DNA of 64,000 nt from Shewanella sp. MBTL60-112-B2 (GCF_019655055.1 NZ_BPFA01000002.1:62001-126000), one strand, 5' to 3'. Shown: positions 41,135 through 51,210, counted from the stretch's first letter. Notes: generated by a model from the sequence alone, not told the origin. Numbers and translations: made by a program.

Positions 41135-42050
41135 AAAATCACAGAAAGTTATTACTTTGATGGGGCCAACAGCCTCAGGTAAAACCGCATTAGCTATTGA
41201 GCTTGTTAAGCAGTATGACTGTGAGATCATCTCTGTGGATTCAGCATTGATCTACAAAGATATGGATATTGGTACCGCTAAGCCTGATGCTGCAGAGCAA
41301 GCTGCAGCGCCACATAAACTCATCGATATTATTGATCCCGCACAAAGCTACTCTGCGGCGGACTTTAGGCGTGACGCCTTGGCTCAGATAGAAGATATTT
41401 TGAGTCGTGGTAAGACGCCTTTGTTAGTCGGTGGCACCATGATGTACTTTAAGGCGTTGTTAGAGGGACTATCACCGCTACCAAGCGCAGATGAAGCGAT
41501 AAGAGAGCAGATTGCTGCCGAAGCAGAAGCGCAAGGTTGGCAAGCTTTGCATGACCAGTTACGCGAAATCGATCCTGTTTCGGCTGAGCGAATTCACCCT
41601 AATGATCCGCAGCGATTGGCGCGAGCATTAGAGGTTTACCGGATCAGTGGTCAATCCCTTACTGAGCTAACTAAGACAAAATCTGACGCATTCCCTTACG
41701 ATGTGGTGCAATTTGCGATTGCACCAAGTGACAGAAAGGTGTTACATAAGGCTATAGAAACTCGATTTAAAGCCATGCTTACACTAGGGTTTACTAGTGA
41801 AGTTGAGCGTTTGAAGGCTCGAACGGATTTACATTTAGACCTGCCATCTATGCGCTGTGTCGGATATAGGCAGTGTTGGCAGTATTTAGATGGTGAAATT
41901 GACTATGAAACTATGGTCGAAAAAGCGGTTGTTGCTACTAGGCAATTAGCTAAACGTCAATTAACATGGTTACGTGGTTGGCCGGATTTAATCTGGCTAG
42001 AAAGCGGGGCTGAAAATAATCTAGCAACAGTAATGCGACATAGTCGCTAG
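41124..42050 (+). CDS. miaA: tRNA dimethylallyltransferase
   Basis: MiaA prenylates A37 of tRNAs reading UNN codons. The 308 residues contain the P-loop [26 protein letters not shown] and the RCVGYRQ motif. It starts with GTG inside the end of mutL (11-base overlap). Confidence 0.95.
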   Translation: MTDKKSQKVITLMGPTASGKTALAIELVKQYDCEIISVDSALIYKDMDIGTAKPDAAEQAAAPHKLIDIIDPAQSYSAADFRRDALAQIEDILSRGKTPLLVGGTMMYFKALLEGLSPLPSADEAIREQIAAEAEAQGWQALHDQLREIDPVSAERIHPNDPQRLARALEVYRISGQSLTELTKTKSDAFPYDVVQFAIAPSDRKVLHKAIETRFKAMLTLGFTSEVERLKARTDLHLDLPSMRCVGYRQCWQYLDGEIDYETMVEKAVVATRQLAKRQLTWLRGWPDLIWLESGAENNLATVMRHSR

Positions 42051-42143
42051 CTTAATAGCTGCTGCTATATAATACTAAAACCAAAGATAAAGTTTTATTG
42101 TATTAAAATAACTATTAATTTTAATTAAAAAGGAAATTAGAAA

Positions 42144-42422
42144 ATGGCAAAGGGGCAATCTTTACAAGACCCGTTTTTGAACGCATTGCGTCGTGAACGC
42201 GTTCCAGTATCTATTTATCTTGTTAACGGCATTAAGCTTCAGGGACAAGTTGAGTCTTTCGACCAGTTTGTTATTTTGCTTAAAAATACAGTAAGCCAGA
42301 TGGTTTACAAGCATGCCATTTCTACAGTGGTGCCTTCACGTCCATTTAACGTGAGCAACCACCAAGCGACAAACGCTCAAGCTGGCTATAACGCACAGCA
42401 TGACGATGGCGACGACAAGTAA
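42144..42422 (+). CDS. hfq: RNA chaperone Hfq
   Basis: This 92-residue Sm-like hexamer promotes sRNA-mRNA pairing. Sm1 and Sm2 motifs are intact ([21 protein letters not shown] ending region, and [13 protein letters not shown]). The short C-terminal tail ends in acidic DDGDDK. AAGGA precedes the ATG. Confidence 0.98.
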   Translation: MAKGQSLQDPFLNALRRERVPVSIYLVNGIKLQGQVESFDQFVILLKNTVSQMVYKHAISTVVPSRPFNVSNHQATNAQAGYNAQHDDGDDK

Positions 42423-42442
42423 TTTGTTAAGGAGATTGCTTT

Positions 42443-43738
42443 TTGTTTGATCGTTATGAGGCGGGAGAGAAAGCGGTACTTGTCCATATCGACTTTGCTG
42501 ACGAAAACAACCGAGAAGACTTAGATGAGCTAAAGCTATTAGTTGACTCGGCTGGTGCTCAGTCAATTGGTGTGATCTCTGGAAGTCGTCGTTCACCGGA
42601 CCGCAAATTTTTTGTTGGCTCGGGTAAGGCAGAAGAATTGGCTGCGATGGTTGCGGCAACTGATGCCAATGTGGTGATTTTTAATCACGCATTAAGTCCA
42701 GCTCAAGAACGAAATCTTGAGCAGTTGTGTGAGTGCCGTGTACTTGACAGAACGACTTTGATCTTGGATATCTTCGCCCAAAGAGCGCGGACATTCGAAG
42801 GTAAGTTACAGGTGGAGCTAGCGCAATTGCGCCACATGTCGACTCGCTTGATTAGAGGCTGGACACATTTAGAACGTCAAAAGGGCGGTATTGGCCTTCG
42901 CGGGCCAGGTGAAACTCAGCTAGAGACCGATAGGCGTCTACTGAGGGGCCGGATCAGCACGATCAACCGCCGTTTAGCAAAAGTGGATAAGCAACGCGAT
43001 CAGAGTCGTAGAGCTAGGCAGCGCAGTGAGATGTCAACCGTGTCATTGGTGGGATACACCAACGCCGGTAAATCGACACTGTTTAATGGTTTAACAACCT
43101 CTGATGTTTATGCTGCGGATCAGCTTTTTGCAACATTGGATCCAACGTTACGTAAGTTAGACTTGCCTGATGGTGATGTCATCCTAGCTGATACCGTTGG
43201 ATTTATTAGGCATTTGCCACATGATTTAGTTGCCGCATTTAAGGCAACGCTGCAAGAAACACGACAGGCAGATCTACTGCTGCATGTTGTCGATAGTGCA
43301 GATGAAAAGATGGCTGATAACTTTGAGCAAGTTCAAAAAGTGCTTAAAGAGATCGATGCGATAGACATTCCACAGTTGATCGTTTGTAATAAAATCGATC
43401 TATTGGATGAGGTGAACCCACGCATTGACTACGATGACGAGGGGACACCGATTAGAGTCTGGGTTTCTGCTCAGCAGCAAAAAGGCTTGGAATTAGTCGA
43501 AGATGCGATTAACCAAATTGTTGGTAAAGCCATCCAAGAACTAACCTTGCAAATCCCAGCTTCGGCAGGGCATTATCTCGGCCAGTTTTATAAATTGGAT
43601 GTAATACAGCAGAAAGAGTATGACGATCTGGGGAACTGTATGATCTCTGTGCGCTTATTGGATGCCGATTGGCGCCGATTAGTAAAACAGAGCCAAGGTG
43701 AAATAGAGACTTTTGTGGTCGACCCAGTCGTCGCATAA
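42443..43738 (+). CDS. hflX: Ribosome-associated GTPase HflX
   Basis: This 431-residue GTPase splits stalled ribosomes under stress. It has the N-terminal HflX domain with the GGIGLRGPGETQLETD signature, the G domain GYTNAGKST, DTVGF and NKID, and a C-terminal extension. The start is TTG 42443, with AAGGAG 8 bases upstream. Confidence 0.95.
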   Translation: MFDRYEAGEKAVLVHIDFADENNREDLDELKLLVDSAGAQSIGVISGSRRSPDRKFFVGSGKAEELAAMVAATDANVVIFNHALSPAQERNLEQLCECRVLDRTTLILDIFAQRARTFEGKLQVELAQLRHMSTRLIRGWTHLERQKGGIGLRGPGETQLETDRRLLRGRISTINRRLAKVDKQRDQSRRARQRSEMSTVSLVGYTNAGKSTLFNGLTTSDVYAADQLFATLDPTLRKLDLPDGDVILADTVGFIRHLPHDLVAAFKATLQETRQADLLLHVVDSADEKMADNFEQVQKVLKEIDAIDIPQLIVCNKIDLLDEVNPRIDYDDEGTPIRVWVSAQQQKGLELVEDAINQIVGKAIQELTLQIPASAGHYLGQFYKLDVIQQKEYDDLGNCMISVRLLDADWRRLVKQSQGEIETFVVDPVVA

Positions 43739-43787
43739 TTAAGTATTTTAGTAATCTCGTTTATTTCATACACTTATGGAGTACTAA

Positions 43788-44939
43788 ATGGCTTGGAACG
43801 AGCCCGGTAACAAGGGTCAAGACCCTTGGGGAAATGGCAATAAAGGTGGTAACGATAAAGGACCACCAGATTTAGATGAAGTTTTTCGTAACCTTTCTAA
43901 GCGCTTTGGCGGCAAGGGGAATGGTTCAGGTGGCAACATTAGTGCGGCCAGCTTAATTATTGTTCTCGTTATCGCAATAGTTGTGTGGGGACTTTCTGGT
44001 TTCTATACAGTTAAAGAAGCGGAGAAAGGTGTTGCACTGCGTTTTGGTGCGTATATCGGTGAAGTGGACCCAGGTCTTCAATGGAAAGCCACCTTTATTG
44101 ACGAAGTAACGCCAGTAAACGTACAGACAGTTCGTTCTATTCCAGCTTCTGGAAGTATGTTAACAGCTGATGAAAACGTGGTTTTAGTACAACTTGACGT
44201 ACAGTACCGTGTTAGTAACGCAGAAAATTATCTTTATAGCGTCGTAGACGCTGATGCTAGCTTACGTGAAGCAACTGATAGTGCACTTCGTTATGTTATT
44301 GGCCATAACACTATGGATGATATTTTGACCACAGGTCGAGATAAGATCCGTCGTGATACTTGGGATGAAATCGAACGTATTATTAAGCCATATAAGCTTG
44401 GTATTACAGTGGTTGACGTTAACTTCTTGCCAGCTCGTCCGCCAGAAGAGGTTAAAGATGCCTTTGATGACGCAATTGCAGCACAAGAAGATGAGCAACG
44501 TTTCATCCGTGAAGCTGAAGCATACTCACGCCAGTTAGAGCCTCAGGTTCGTGGTACTGTTGAACGTATGGATCAACAAGCAATTGCTTATAGGCAAAGA
44601 GTGACCTTAGAGGCTAAAGGTAAAGTAGCTCGTTTTGAGCAACTACTACCAGAGTATCAAGCCGCACCTGAAGTGACTCGCGAGCGTATGTATTTCGATA
44701 CGATGCAAGAAGTGATGAGCGGAACAAGTAAAGTTCTTATCGATGCTAAGAACAATGGCAATTTAATGTATCTTCCTTTAGATAAGTTGATGCAACATAG
44801 CCAATCTAATAAGTCTGCTAAGTCTCAGAGCAAACCGGCAACACCTGTTATGTCAGTTAATAGTACAACTCATAATAACAGCAATATGCCGCTTGATGGT
44901 CGCCCATCACGTGGTGATCGTTCGTCGGGGAGGAACTAA
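43788..44939 (+). CDS. hflK: FtsH protease modulator HflK
   Basis: This 383-residue SPFH/prohibitin protein forms the HflKC cage around FtsH. A Gly/Asn-rich cytoplasmic N-terminus precedes one membrane helix (LIIVLVIAIVVWGLSG), the band-7 domain and a periplasmic coiled coil. Four bases separate it from hflC. Confidence 0.95.
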   Translation: MAWNEPGNKGQDPWGNGNKGGNDKGPPDLDEVFRNLSKRFGGKGNGSGGNISAASLIIVLVIAIVVWGLSGFYTVKEAEKGVALRFGAYIGEVDPGLQWKATFIDEVTPVNVQTVRSIPASGSMLTADENVVLVQLDVQYRVSNAENYLYSVVDADASLREATDSALRYVIGHNTMDDILTTGRDKIRRDTWDEIERIIKPYKLGITVVDVNFLPARPPEEVKDAFDDAIAAQEDEQRFIREAEAYSRQLEPQVRGTVERMDQQAIAYRQRVTLEAKGKVARFEQLLPEYQAAPEVTRERMYFDTMQEVMSGTSKVLIDAKNNGNLMYLPLDKLMQHSQSNKSAKSQSKPATPVMSVNSTTHNNSNMPLDGRPSRGDRSSGRN

Positions 44940-44942
44940 GAG

Positions 44943-45821
44943 ATGGGTAGATTTACAGCGATAATCGTAGCAATACTTATTGCAATCTCTTTGTCTTCAC
45001 TGCTTGTAGTGAATGAAGGTGAACGCGCTATTGTTTCTCGGTTTGGTAAAGTTCTTAAAGATGACGGCGTAACACGTGTTTACAGTCCAGGTCTTCACTT
45101 AAAGATCCCAATGCTTGATAAGATTAAGTATATGGATTCACGAGTGCAGACACTTGATGGCGCTGCGGACCGTTTTGTTACTTCTGAAAAGAAAGATTTG
45201 ATGGTCGATTCATACGTGAAATGGCGCATTAAAGACTTTGAACGTTATTACTTGTCTACCAATGGTGGTATCAAGGCTAACGCTGAGACGTTACTACAGC
45301 GTAAGATCAACAACGATCTTCGTACTGAGTTTGGTCGCCGTACCATTAAAGAGATTGTTTCTGGTAGCCGTGATGAGCTGCAGTCTGATGCACTTAAAAA
45401 TGCAGCAGAAAGTGCAGAAGACTTAGGTGTTGAAGTTGTTGATGTACGAGTTAAGCAAATTAACCTACCAGCAAACGTCAGTACCAGTATTTACCAGCGT
45501 ATGCGTGCAGAACGTCAGGCTGTGGCTAAAGAGCATCGCGCTCAAGGTCAAGAGCAAGCAGAAATTATTCGTGCTAAGACTGATGCTAGTGTCACTATTC
45601 AAACCGCTGAAGCAGAGCGTAAAGCCCTGACTACACGAGGTGAAGGTGATGCTCAAGCTGCTAAGATTTATGCTGATGCATACACTAAAGATCCTGAGTT
45701 CTTTAGCTTTATGCGAAGCTTAGATGCTTATAAAGCAAGTTTCTCTGGCGAAAATGATGTCATGGTACTTGAGCCTAACAGCGAGTTCTTTAGATATATG
45801 AACAGCTCTACAGGCAAGTAG
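44943..45821 (+). CDS. hflC: FtsH protease modulator HflC
   Basis: The 292-residue partner of HflK, with an N-terminal membrane helix, band-7 domain (NEGERAIVSRFGKVL), coiled coil rich in Ala/Glu, and the conserved C-terminal region (DPEFFSFMRSLDAYKASF). Last gene of the supercluster before a strong terminator. Confidence 0.95.
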   Translation: MGRFTAIIVAILIAISLSSLLVVNEGERAIVSRFGKVLKDDGVTRVYSPGLHLKIPMLDKIKYMDSRVQTLDGAADRFVTSEKKDLMVDSYVKWRIKDFERYYLSTNGGIKANAETLLQRKINNDLRTEFGRRTIKEIVSGSRDELQSDALKNAAESAEDLGVEVVDVRVKQINLPANVSTSIYQRMRAERQAVAKEHRAQGQEQAEIIRAKTDASVTIQTAEAERKALTTRGEGDAQAAKIYADAYTKDPEFFSFMRSLDAYKASFSGENDVMVLEPNSEFFRYMNSSTGK

Positions 45822-45839
45822 TTCCAATATAGTTTATGT

Positions 45840-45868
45840 AAAGGCCTAACGTCAGTTAGGCCTTTTTT
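45840..45868 (+). terminator. Terminator after hflC
   Basis: AAGGCCTAAC-GTCA-GTTAGGCCTT, a perfect 10-base stem with T-run, 18 bases after the stop. Confidence 0.93.
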
Positions 45869-46511
45869 ATGCGTGTCCAAAAGCCATAATCAGTATGGAG
45901 AGTTTTAACGGCTCCGATGCTGTGACTCTATAAGGAACAAGAGGGAGCTTAACAGTGTATAGACCGGAGACATAACTATGCTTTTCACTCGTTGCAAACC
46001 ACCTTGTCTTGCATGCTACCGACATACATAAGATATTCCTCCATCCTTGTAGGTCAGATGTGGTGAATGTCATTAATGCACGACTATATGGATATAGGAG
46101 GTACGAGACCAAGGCTGGTCGAAGTTAGAATAATATAAGAGCTATTATCGAGGGTAACGCAGGAGCAGTTACCGAGTAGCATTTAATGACCTTGCCTCAT
46201 AACCGCTAAATACCGGCTGAGCGAGTAAATCTTTATACTGATTGGTATTACTCGGATTTCTCCAGCTTTGCCTAACATACTCAGTTCAGCTCATCTTCTT
46301 ATACAAAAGTAGACAATGTTAACGACTAAAAGCAATTCCTACCAATTAAGTCAACTATTGCATTGTAGTTGGTAAAAAAATCATTAATAACAGCTAAGTT
46401 GCTAATTTAGTGGGTAATGAATGAAAGTTTTTAGAATGTTCTGCTAATAAAAATTAGCGCTTTTGTTGGCTTGAGTGCCTTCTTTTTATGCAGAATTAGC
46501 ACTAAAACTAA

Positions 46512-46543
46512 CATAGTTAACTTAGTTGAGTGTTTTAACTATG
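46512..46543. promoter_or_regulatory. Inverted repeat upstream of petABC
   Basis: CATAGTTAA and TTAACTATG form a perfect 9-base inverted repeat with a 14-base spacer. The left half, AGTTAACTTAGTTGA, also resembles the direct-repeat pattern of ArcA sites (GTTAA, 11-base period). It lies just upstream of the likely -10. Confidence 0.4.
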
Positions 46544-46563
46544 ATCTGGTTCTAATTTTTGGC

Positions 46564-46569
46564 TATAAT
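46564..46569 (+). promoter_or_regulatory. Probable -10 element of petABC
   Basis: A perfect TATAAT about 97 bases before the petA start codon. No convincing -35 hexamer at 16-18 bases, which suggests an activator-dependent promoter. Confidence 0.5.
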
Positions 46570-46665
46570 GAGCCGCGCTTCAAGTTTAGATTCCGATTTT
46601 TATTCGGATCAGCTTAGAAGAAGACAGATAAAACAAAAATTCCAACACTCTCTGGAGACAAGTGG

Positions 46666-47256
46666 ATGAGCAATGCGCCAGTCGATACCGGACGTCGCAG
46701 ATTTCTGACCGCAGCCACCGCCGTAGTTGGTGGTGCTGGTGCCGCTGCTGTAGCGGTTCCGTTTATAAAGTCATGGAATCCGAGTGCCAAAGCGAAAGCA
46801 GCAGGCGCGCCGGTTGAAGTAAATATAAGTAAAGTAGAGCCAGGTCAACTTATTCGAGTTGAATGGCGTGGTAAACCTGTATGGGTTGTTCGTCGTACGC
46901 AGGAGATCTTGGATGGTCTACCGGCAATCGATGCTCAGCTTCGAGATCCTGACTCTGTTGAACCGCAGCAGCCTAGCTATGCACAGAACCCTGAGCGTTC
47001 AATTAAGGCTGAGTTCTTCATTGCTGTAGGTCTTTGTACTCACTTAGGCTGTTCACCAACTTATTTACCAGATACATTCGGTGAGCAAGTTGAAGGTGTT
47101 GCATCAGGCTTCTTCTGTCCATGTCACGGTTCAAAGTTCGATATGGCTGGTCGTGTATTCCAAGGTGTACCTGCGCCGTTGAACCTAGTCATTCCTCCAC
47201 ATCAATATCTTGATGATAGCACCGTGCTTATCGGTGTTGATAAAGGAGCTGCGTAA
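46666..47256 (+). CDS. petA: Ubiquinol-cytochrome c reductase, Rieske iron-sulfur subunit
   Basis: This 196-residue subunit of the bc1 complex has a twin-arginine-like N-terminus (RRRFLTA) with a membrane anchor and the two Rieske boxes CTHLGC and CPCHGS. It passes electrons from ubiquinol to cytochrome c1. Stop and petB start overlap as TAATG. Confidence 0.96.
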   Translation: MSNAPVDTGRRRFLTAATAVVGGAGAAAVAVPFIKSWNPSAKAKAAGAPVEVNISKVEPGQLIRVEWRGKPVWVVRRTQEILDGLPAIDAQLRDPDSVEPQQPSYAQNPERSIKAEFFIAVGLCTHLGCSPTYLPDTFGEQVEGVASGFFCPCHGSKFDMAGRVFQGVPAPLNLVIPPHQYLDDSTVLIGVDKGAA

Positions 47257-48470
47257 TGGTTAAGAATATTATCAGCTGGATTGATGAGCGCATTCCAATG
47301 ACCGCTACGTATAACCGTCATGTAGGTCAATATGCGACACCAACCAACTTCAACTTCTGGTACTTCTTTGGCTCACTAGCCATGTTGGTACTGGTTAACC
47401 AGTTACTAACAGGTATCTGGTTAACAATGAACTACGTACCAACAGCCGAAGGTGCGTTTGCTTCTATTGAATACATCATGCGTGATGTTGAATACGGTTG
47501 GTTGCTGAGGTATATGCACTCCACCGGGGCCTCGGCCTTCTTTGTGGTGATCTATCTGCATATGTTCCGTGGTCTTATCTACGGCTCATACCAAAAGCCA
47601 AGAGAGCTATTGTGGCTATTTGGTATGCTGATCTTCCTGGTGTTGATGGCTGAAGCATTTATGGGTTACCTGCTACCTTGGGGACAGATGTCTTACTGGG
47701 GTGCACAGGTAATTATCTCATTGTTTGGTGCAATCCCTGTGATTGGTGATGACCTAACATTGTGGATCCGAGGTGACTTTGTTGTTTCGGGTGCAACTCT
47801 AAACCGCTTCTTCGCATTGCATGTTATTGCTCTGCCACTTGTGCTTGTTGTTTTAGTGTTCTTACACTTAATCGCACTGCATGAAGTAGGCTCTAACAAC
47901 CCTGACGGTATCGAGATTAAGCAGAACAAAGATGAGAATGGCTGGCCAAAAGATGGTATTCCATTCCACCCATACTACACAGTTAAAGACATCATGGGCG
48001 TCGCTGGCTTCCTAATAGTCTTCTGTTATGTATTGTTCTTTATGCCTGAAGGTGGTGGTTACTTCCTTGAGAAGCCGAACTTTGAAGCGGCTAACCCAAT
48101 GAAGACACCTGAGCATATTGCACCGGTTTGGTACTTCACACCTTTCTATGCAATTTTACGTGCTATCCCAGACAAGTTGATGGGTGTTATCGGCATGGGC
48201 TTAGCTATTGCAGTGCTATTTGTATTGCCATGGTTAGATCGTTGTAAGGTTAAGTCAATTCGTTACCGTAGCATGATCCATAAGGTGAATATTTCTCAGT
48301 TTGCTGTTTCATTCTTAGTACTGGGTTACTTAGGTGCGGTACCTGCAACGCCTGCACTAACAATTGCGGCACGTATCTTCACTCTAACTTACTTTGGTTT
48401 CTTCTTATTCCTATGGATTTACAGTAAGAATGAAAAGACTAAGCCAGTACCAGAGAGGTTGACACACTAA
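47256..48470 (+). CDS. petB: Ubiquinol-cytochrome c reductase, cytochrome b subunit
   Basis: This 404-residue membrane protein has eight helices, with heme-ligand His residues in the second and fourth helices (YMHSTGAS, YLHMFRG, FALHVIALP, LHLIALHE) and the Qo motif (PVW instead of PEW: HIAPVWYF). It is longer than mitochondrial cytochrome b only at the C-terminus. Coupled to petC by a one-base overlap. Confidence 0.96.
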   Translation: MVKNIISWIDERIPMTATYNRHVGQYATPTNFNFWYFFGSLAMLVLVNQLLTGIWLTMNYVPTAEGAFASIEYIMRDVEYGWLLRYMHSTGASAFFVVIYLHMFRGLIYGSYQKPRELLWLFGMLIFLVLMAEAFMGYLLPWGQMSYWGAQVIISLFGAIPVIGDDLTLWIRGDFVVSGATLNRFFALHVIALPLVLVVLVFLHLIALHEVGSNNPDGIEIKQNKDENGWPKDGIPFHPYYTVKDIMGVAGFLIVFCYVLFFMPEGGGYFLEKPNFEAANPMKTPEHIAPVWYFTPFYAILRAIPDKLMGVIGMGLAIAVLFVLPWLDRCKVKSIRYRSMIHKVNISQFAVSFLVLGYLGAVPATPALTIAARIFTLTYFGFFLFLWIYSKNEKTKPVPERLTH

Positions 48471-49165
48471 TGAAAAAATTACTGATTGCATTAGTTGCAT
48501 TGGTGCCAACTCTGGCTATCGCAGCCGGAGGTGGAGCACCTCTAGAGAAGGCCAATATTGATCTAAATGACAAAGAGTCTCTTCAGCGTGGATTGGATTT
48601 ATTCCAAAACAACTGTGCAGGCTGTCATAGTACTCAGTATCAACGCTATGAGCGTGTTGCGACTGACTTAGGTATCCCATTAGATGAGATGCGCATTAAG
48701 TACTTACCAGAAGGTGCCAAGATTGGTGAGTTAATGGAGAACGCTATCCCTGATGCTGATGCAGCTAAGTGGTTCGGTGCATCGCCTCCTGACTTAACAT
48801 TGGTTGCCCGAGTGCGTGGTGAAGATTGGATATACTCATACCTTCACGGTTTTTATAAAGATGAAAGCCGTCCATTTGGTGTGAATAACACAATCTTCCC
48901 ATTGGTAGGTATGCCGCATGTGCTTGAAGGCCTTCAAGGTCTTCCTATCAAGCAAGAAGATGGAACATTGGTTGCGACCGGTGGTGCCTTATCTGCTGAA
49001 GAGTACGATCAAGTGGTTCGTGATATCACAGGATTCTTGGTTTACTCTGGCGACCCAGTCAAACTTGAGCGTGAAACTCTAGGTTGGTGGGTGATGGGCT
49101 TCTTGTTCATTTTCTTTATTGTGGCCTACCTCTTAAAGAAAGAGTACTGGAAAGATGTACACTAA
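48470..49165 (+). CDS. petC: Ubiquinol-cytochrome c reductase, cytochrome c1 subunit
   Basis: This 231-residue c1 has a signal peptide ending AIA|AG, a heme site NNCAGCHS, an axial-Met region around FPLVGMPHVLEG, and a C-terminal anchor helix (WWVMGFLFIFFIVAYLL). Completes the three-subunit bacterial bc1 complex. Confidence 0.96.
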   Translation: MKKLLIALVALVPTLAIAAGGGAPLEKANIDLNDKESLQRGLDLFQNNCAGCHSTQYQRYERVATDLGIPLDEMRIKYLPEGAKIGELMENAIPDADAAKWFGASPPDLTLVARVRGEDWIYSYLHGFYKDESRPFGVNNTIFPLVGMPHVLEGLQGLPIKQEDGTLVATGGALSAEEYDQVVRDITGFLVYSGDPVKLERETLGWWVMGFLFIFFIVAYLLKKEYWKDVH

Positions 49166-49203
49166 CCCCAAATAAAGGTTAGAATGTATTATCCGCAAAT
49201 TGT

Positions 49204-49238
49204 AAACGGGGAGCCTTGCTCCTCGTTTGCGTTTGCAT
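49204..49238 (+). terminator. Terminator between petC and sspA
   Basis: AAACGGGGAGC-CTT-GCTCCTCGTTT is an 11-pair stem with one G-T wobble. The T run comes only after GCG, so termination may be partial. Confidence 0.6.
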
Positions 49239-49274
49239 TTTTTGCTTTTGATTTGTGAATCCCGGAGGGTATCA

Positions 49275-49904
49275 ATGGCTGTTGCTGCCAATAAACGCTC
49301 AATCATGACCCTGTATTCAGGTGCAGACGACCTTTATAGCCATCAAGTTCGTATCGTTCTTGCTGAAAAAGGTGTCACGGTTGATGTACTACAGGTTGAT
49401 CCAAATGAGATCCCTGAAGACTTGATCGAGCTAAACCCGTACAACACAGTGCCAACTTTGGTAGACAGAGAGCTAGTTCTTTATAACTCTCGTATCATTA
49501 TGGAATATCTAGATGAGCGTTTCCCTCATCCTCCACTAATGCCTGTTTATCCGGTTTCACGTGGTCAAACACGTCTTTGGATGCACCGCATCGAAGAAGA
49601 CTGGTATGCCCTTGTAGAACGTATTCGCAAAGGTGACCGCGCTGATGCGGCTCGTAAAGAGCTTCAGGAAGGTCTAACTGCTATTGCACCAATTTTCGGT
49701 GAAGTTCCTTACTTCATGAGCGAAGAGTTTGGTTTAGCAGATTGCTATCTTGGTCCACTATTGTGGCGTCTGCCAGTACTAGGTATCGAACTTGATAGCC
49801 GTACTGCTAAAGATATCAAAGCTTACATGACACGTTTATTTGATCGTGAATCATTTAAAGCTTCTCTAACTGAGACTGAGCGCGAAATGCGCATGGGTAT
49901 CTAA
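49275..49904 (+). CDS. sspA: Stringent starvation protein A
   Basis: A GST-fold RNA-polymerase-binding protein. ATG 49275 is chosen because GGAGGG lies just upstream; the upstream frame extension is not needed. It gives about 209 residues starting MAVAANKRS. The thioredoxin-like N-domain (MTLYSGADDLYSHQVRIVL) lacks the GST catalytic residue, as usual for SspA. Overlaps sspB by one base. Confidence 0.94.
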   Translation: MAVAANKRSIMTLYSGADDLYSHQVRIVLAEKGVTVDVLQVDPNEIPEDLIELNPYNTVPTLVDRELVLYNSRIIMEYLDERFPHPPLMPVYPVSRGQTRLWMHRIEEDWYALVERIRKGDRADAARKELQEGLTAIAPIFGEVPYFMSEEFGLADCYLGPLLWRLPVLGIELDSRTAKDIKAYMTRLFDRESFKASLTETEREMRMGI

Positions 49905-50365
49905 TGAAAGAGCTAACCCCGAACCGTCCATACTTGCTGCGGGCTTATTACGACTGGTTGATGGATAACCAGTTAACGCCCCATGTTGTTGTTGATGCTT
50001 ATGTGCCTGGCACACAGGTACCACAGCAATATGTTAAAGATGGTCAAATTGTACTTAATATTACCGAAAGTGCTGTAGGTGGACTGCAGATCACTAATGA
50101 GTTTATTGAGTTCAGTGCGCGTTTTGGCGGTGTTCCTCAGCAGGTGCTATTGCCTATGGCCTCTATCGTTGCTATCTATGCCAGAGAGAACGGTGCTGGT
50201 ACCGTCTTCGAACTCGAAGAAGCCTATCAGCTAGATGATGATTTCGAAGAGGAAGCAGGACTTTCAGTTGTGAAGGAGCCTGTCGTTGAAACTAGCGAAT
50301 CTGAAGCCGAACAAGTTGAGGCTAAAGAGCCAAAACGACGCGGCCATTTAACCTTGGTTAAATAA
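49904..50365 (+). CDS. sspB: ClpXP adaptor SspB
   Basis: This 153-residue adaptor binds ssrA-tagged proteins and delivers them to ClpXP. The N-terminal domain (NRPYLLRAYYDWLMDN) is conserved, the linker is acidic and variable, and the C-terminal ClpX-binding tail is RRGHLTLVK. Confidence 0.95.
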   Translation: MKELTPNRPYLLRAYYDWLMDNQLTPHVVVDAYVPGTQVPQQYVKDGQIVLNITESAVGGLQITNEFIEFSARFGGVPQQVLLPMASIVAIYARENGAGTVFELEEAYQLDDDFEEEAGLSVVKEPVVETSESEAEQVEAKEPKRRGHLTLVK

Positions 50366-50397
50366 GTTGATATAGCCAGTTTCAAGCGAATGAAAAG

Positions 50398-50420
50398 CCA
50401 GTCTAACGACTGGTTTTTTT
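50398..50420 (+). terminator. Terminator after sspB
   Basis: CCAGTC-TAAC-GACTGG followed by seven T. Confidence 0.88.
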
Positions 50421-50591
50421 GTGGGTGTAATAATGTGTTGGGAAGGCGATTTATTGCTTAGGTGATCAGATTGGCACTCTGTGGTAGCATCTGCGCCCAA
50501 ATCATCCATATTTAGTTTTCTTGCTCTACCATGGCAACTGATCTTTTAGGTAGAAACAAATAAAACAAGCAACATAGGTTCTTGGATCTTT

Positions 50592-51164
50592 ATGATCTTA
50601 ATGATCGACAATTACGACTCATTCACTTTCAATCTGGTACAGTATTTCCAGCAGCTTGGACAAGAAGTTGTGGTTAAGCGAAATGATGAAATTAGTCTTC
50701 AAGATATCGAGTCTCTAGCGCCCAGCCATATTGTTATTTCCCCTGGCCCATGTACGCCTAACGAGGCTGGATTGTCGCTGTCTATCATCGAGCACTTTAC
50801 TGGCAGACTGCCTATTCTGGGGGTTTGTTTAGGCCATCAAGCGATAGCACAAGTGTTTGGTGCTAATGTTATTCGAGCAAAACGGGTAATGCATGGCAAA
50901 ACCAGTACGATAGCGCACAGCAATAGTGGCTTATTTAGTGGCTTGAATAATCCTCTGACTGTTACTCGATATCACTCCCTGCTAGTGGATGCTATCCCAG
51001 ATGGGTTTATTATGGATGCCTGGTTTGACGACCCTGTTCATGGACGCGAGCTCATGGCCATGAGTATGCCGACTAAAAAAATCTATGGTGTACAGTTTCA
51101 CCCTGAGTCCATTTTGACCGAGCAAGGCCATGAGCTGTTAGCGAACTTTATAAACGTCAGCTAG
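50592..51164 (+). CDS. pabA: Aminodeoxychorismate synthase glutaminase subunit
   Basis: This 190-residue class I glutamine amidotransferase provides ammonia for 4-amino-4-deoxychorismate (folate), or as TrpG for anthranilate. Catalytic Cys in GVCLGHQ and His/Glu in VQFHPES. Segments [15 protein letters not shown] and VMHGKTS follow E. coli PabA. No trp genes nearby, which favours pabA. Its last 70 bases are duplicated twice, in decayed form, just downstream. Confidence 0.93.
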   Translation: MILMIDNYDSFTFNLVQYFQQLGQEVVVKRNDEISLQDIESLAPSHIVISPGPCTPNEAGLSLSIIEHFTGRLPILGVCLGHQAIAQVFGANVIRAKRVMHGKTSTIAHSNSGLFSGLNNPLTVTRYHSLLVDAIPDGFIMDAWFDDPVHGRELMAMSMPTKKIYGVQFHPESILTEQGHELLANFINVS

Positions 51165-51210
51165 CCCGTGACTACCTGAGGCGGGGCTTTCAGGAAGAGA
51201 ATATAGCCTG

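Larger units (their letters stand above)
45869..46665. other. Unexplained structured spacer and petA leader
   Basis: Nearly 800 bases without a gene I support. 45890-46300 is less AT-rich than usual spacers here and holds several inverted repeats: GACCA-AGGC-TGGTC near 46107, GGTAAC-N9-GTTACC near 46155, CGAGTAA...TTACTCG near 46221-46254, and TATTCCTCC pairing loosely with GGATATAGGAGG. This could be a structured RNA or the remains of a retroelement such as a group II intron; I could not identify it. 46300-46665 is AT-rich leader for petA. Confidence 0.5.

Noticed and set aside
45867-46112. Minus-strand frame of 81 codons between hflC and petA
   Set aside because: No ribosome site, overlap with the hflC terminator, and the region looks like structured RNA rather than protein.
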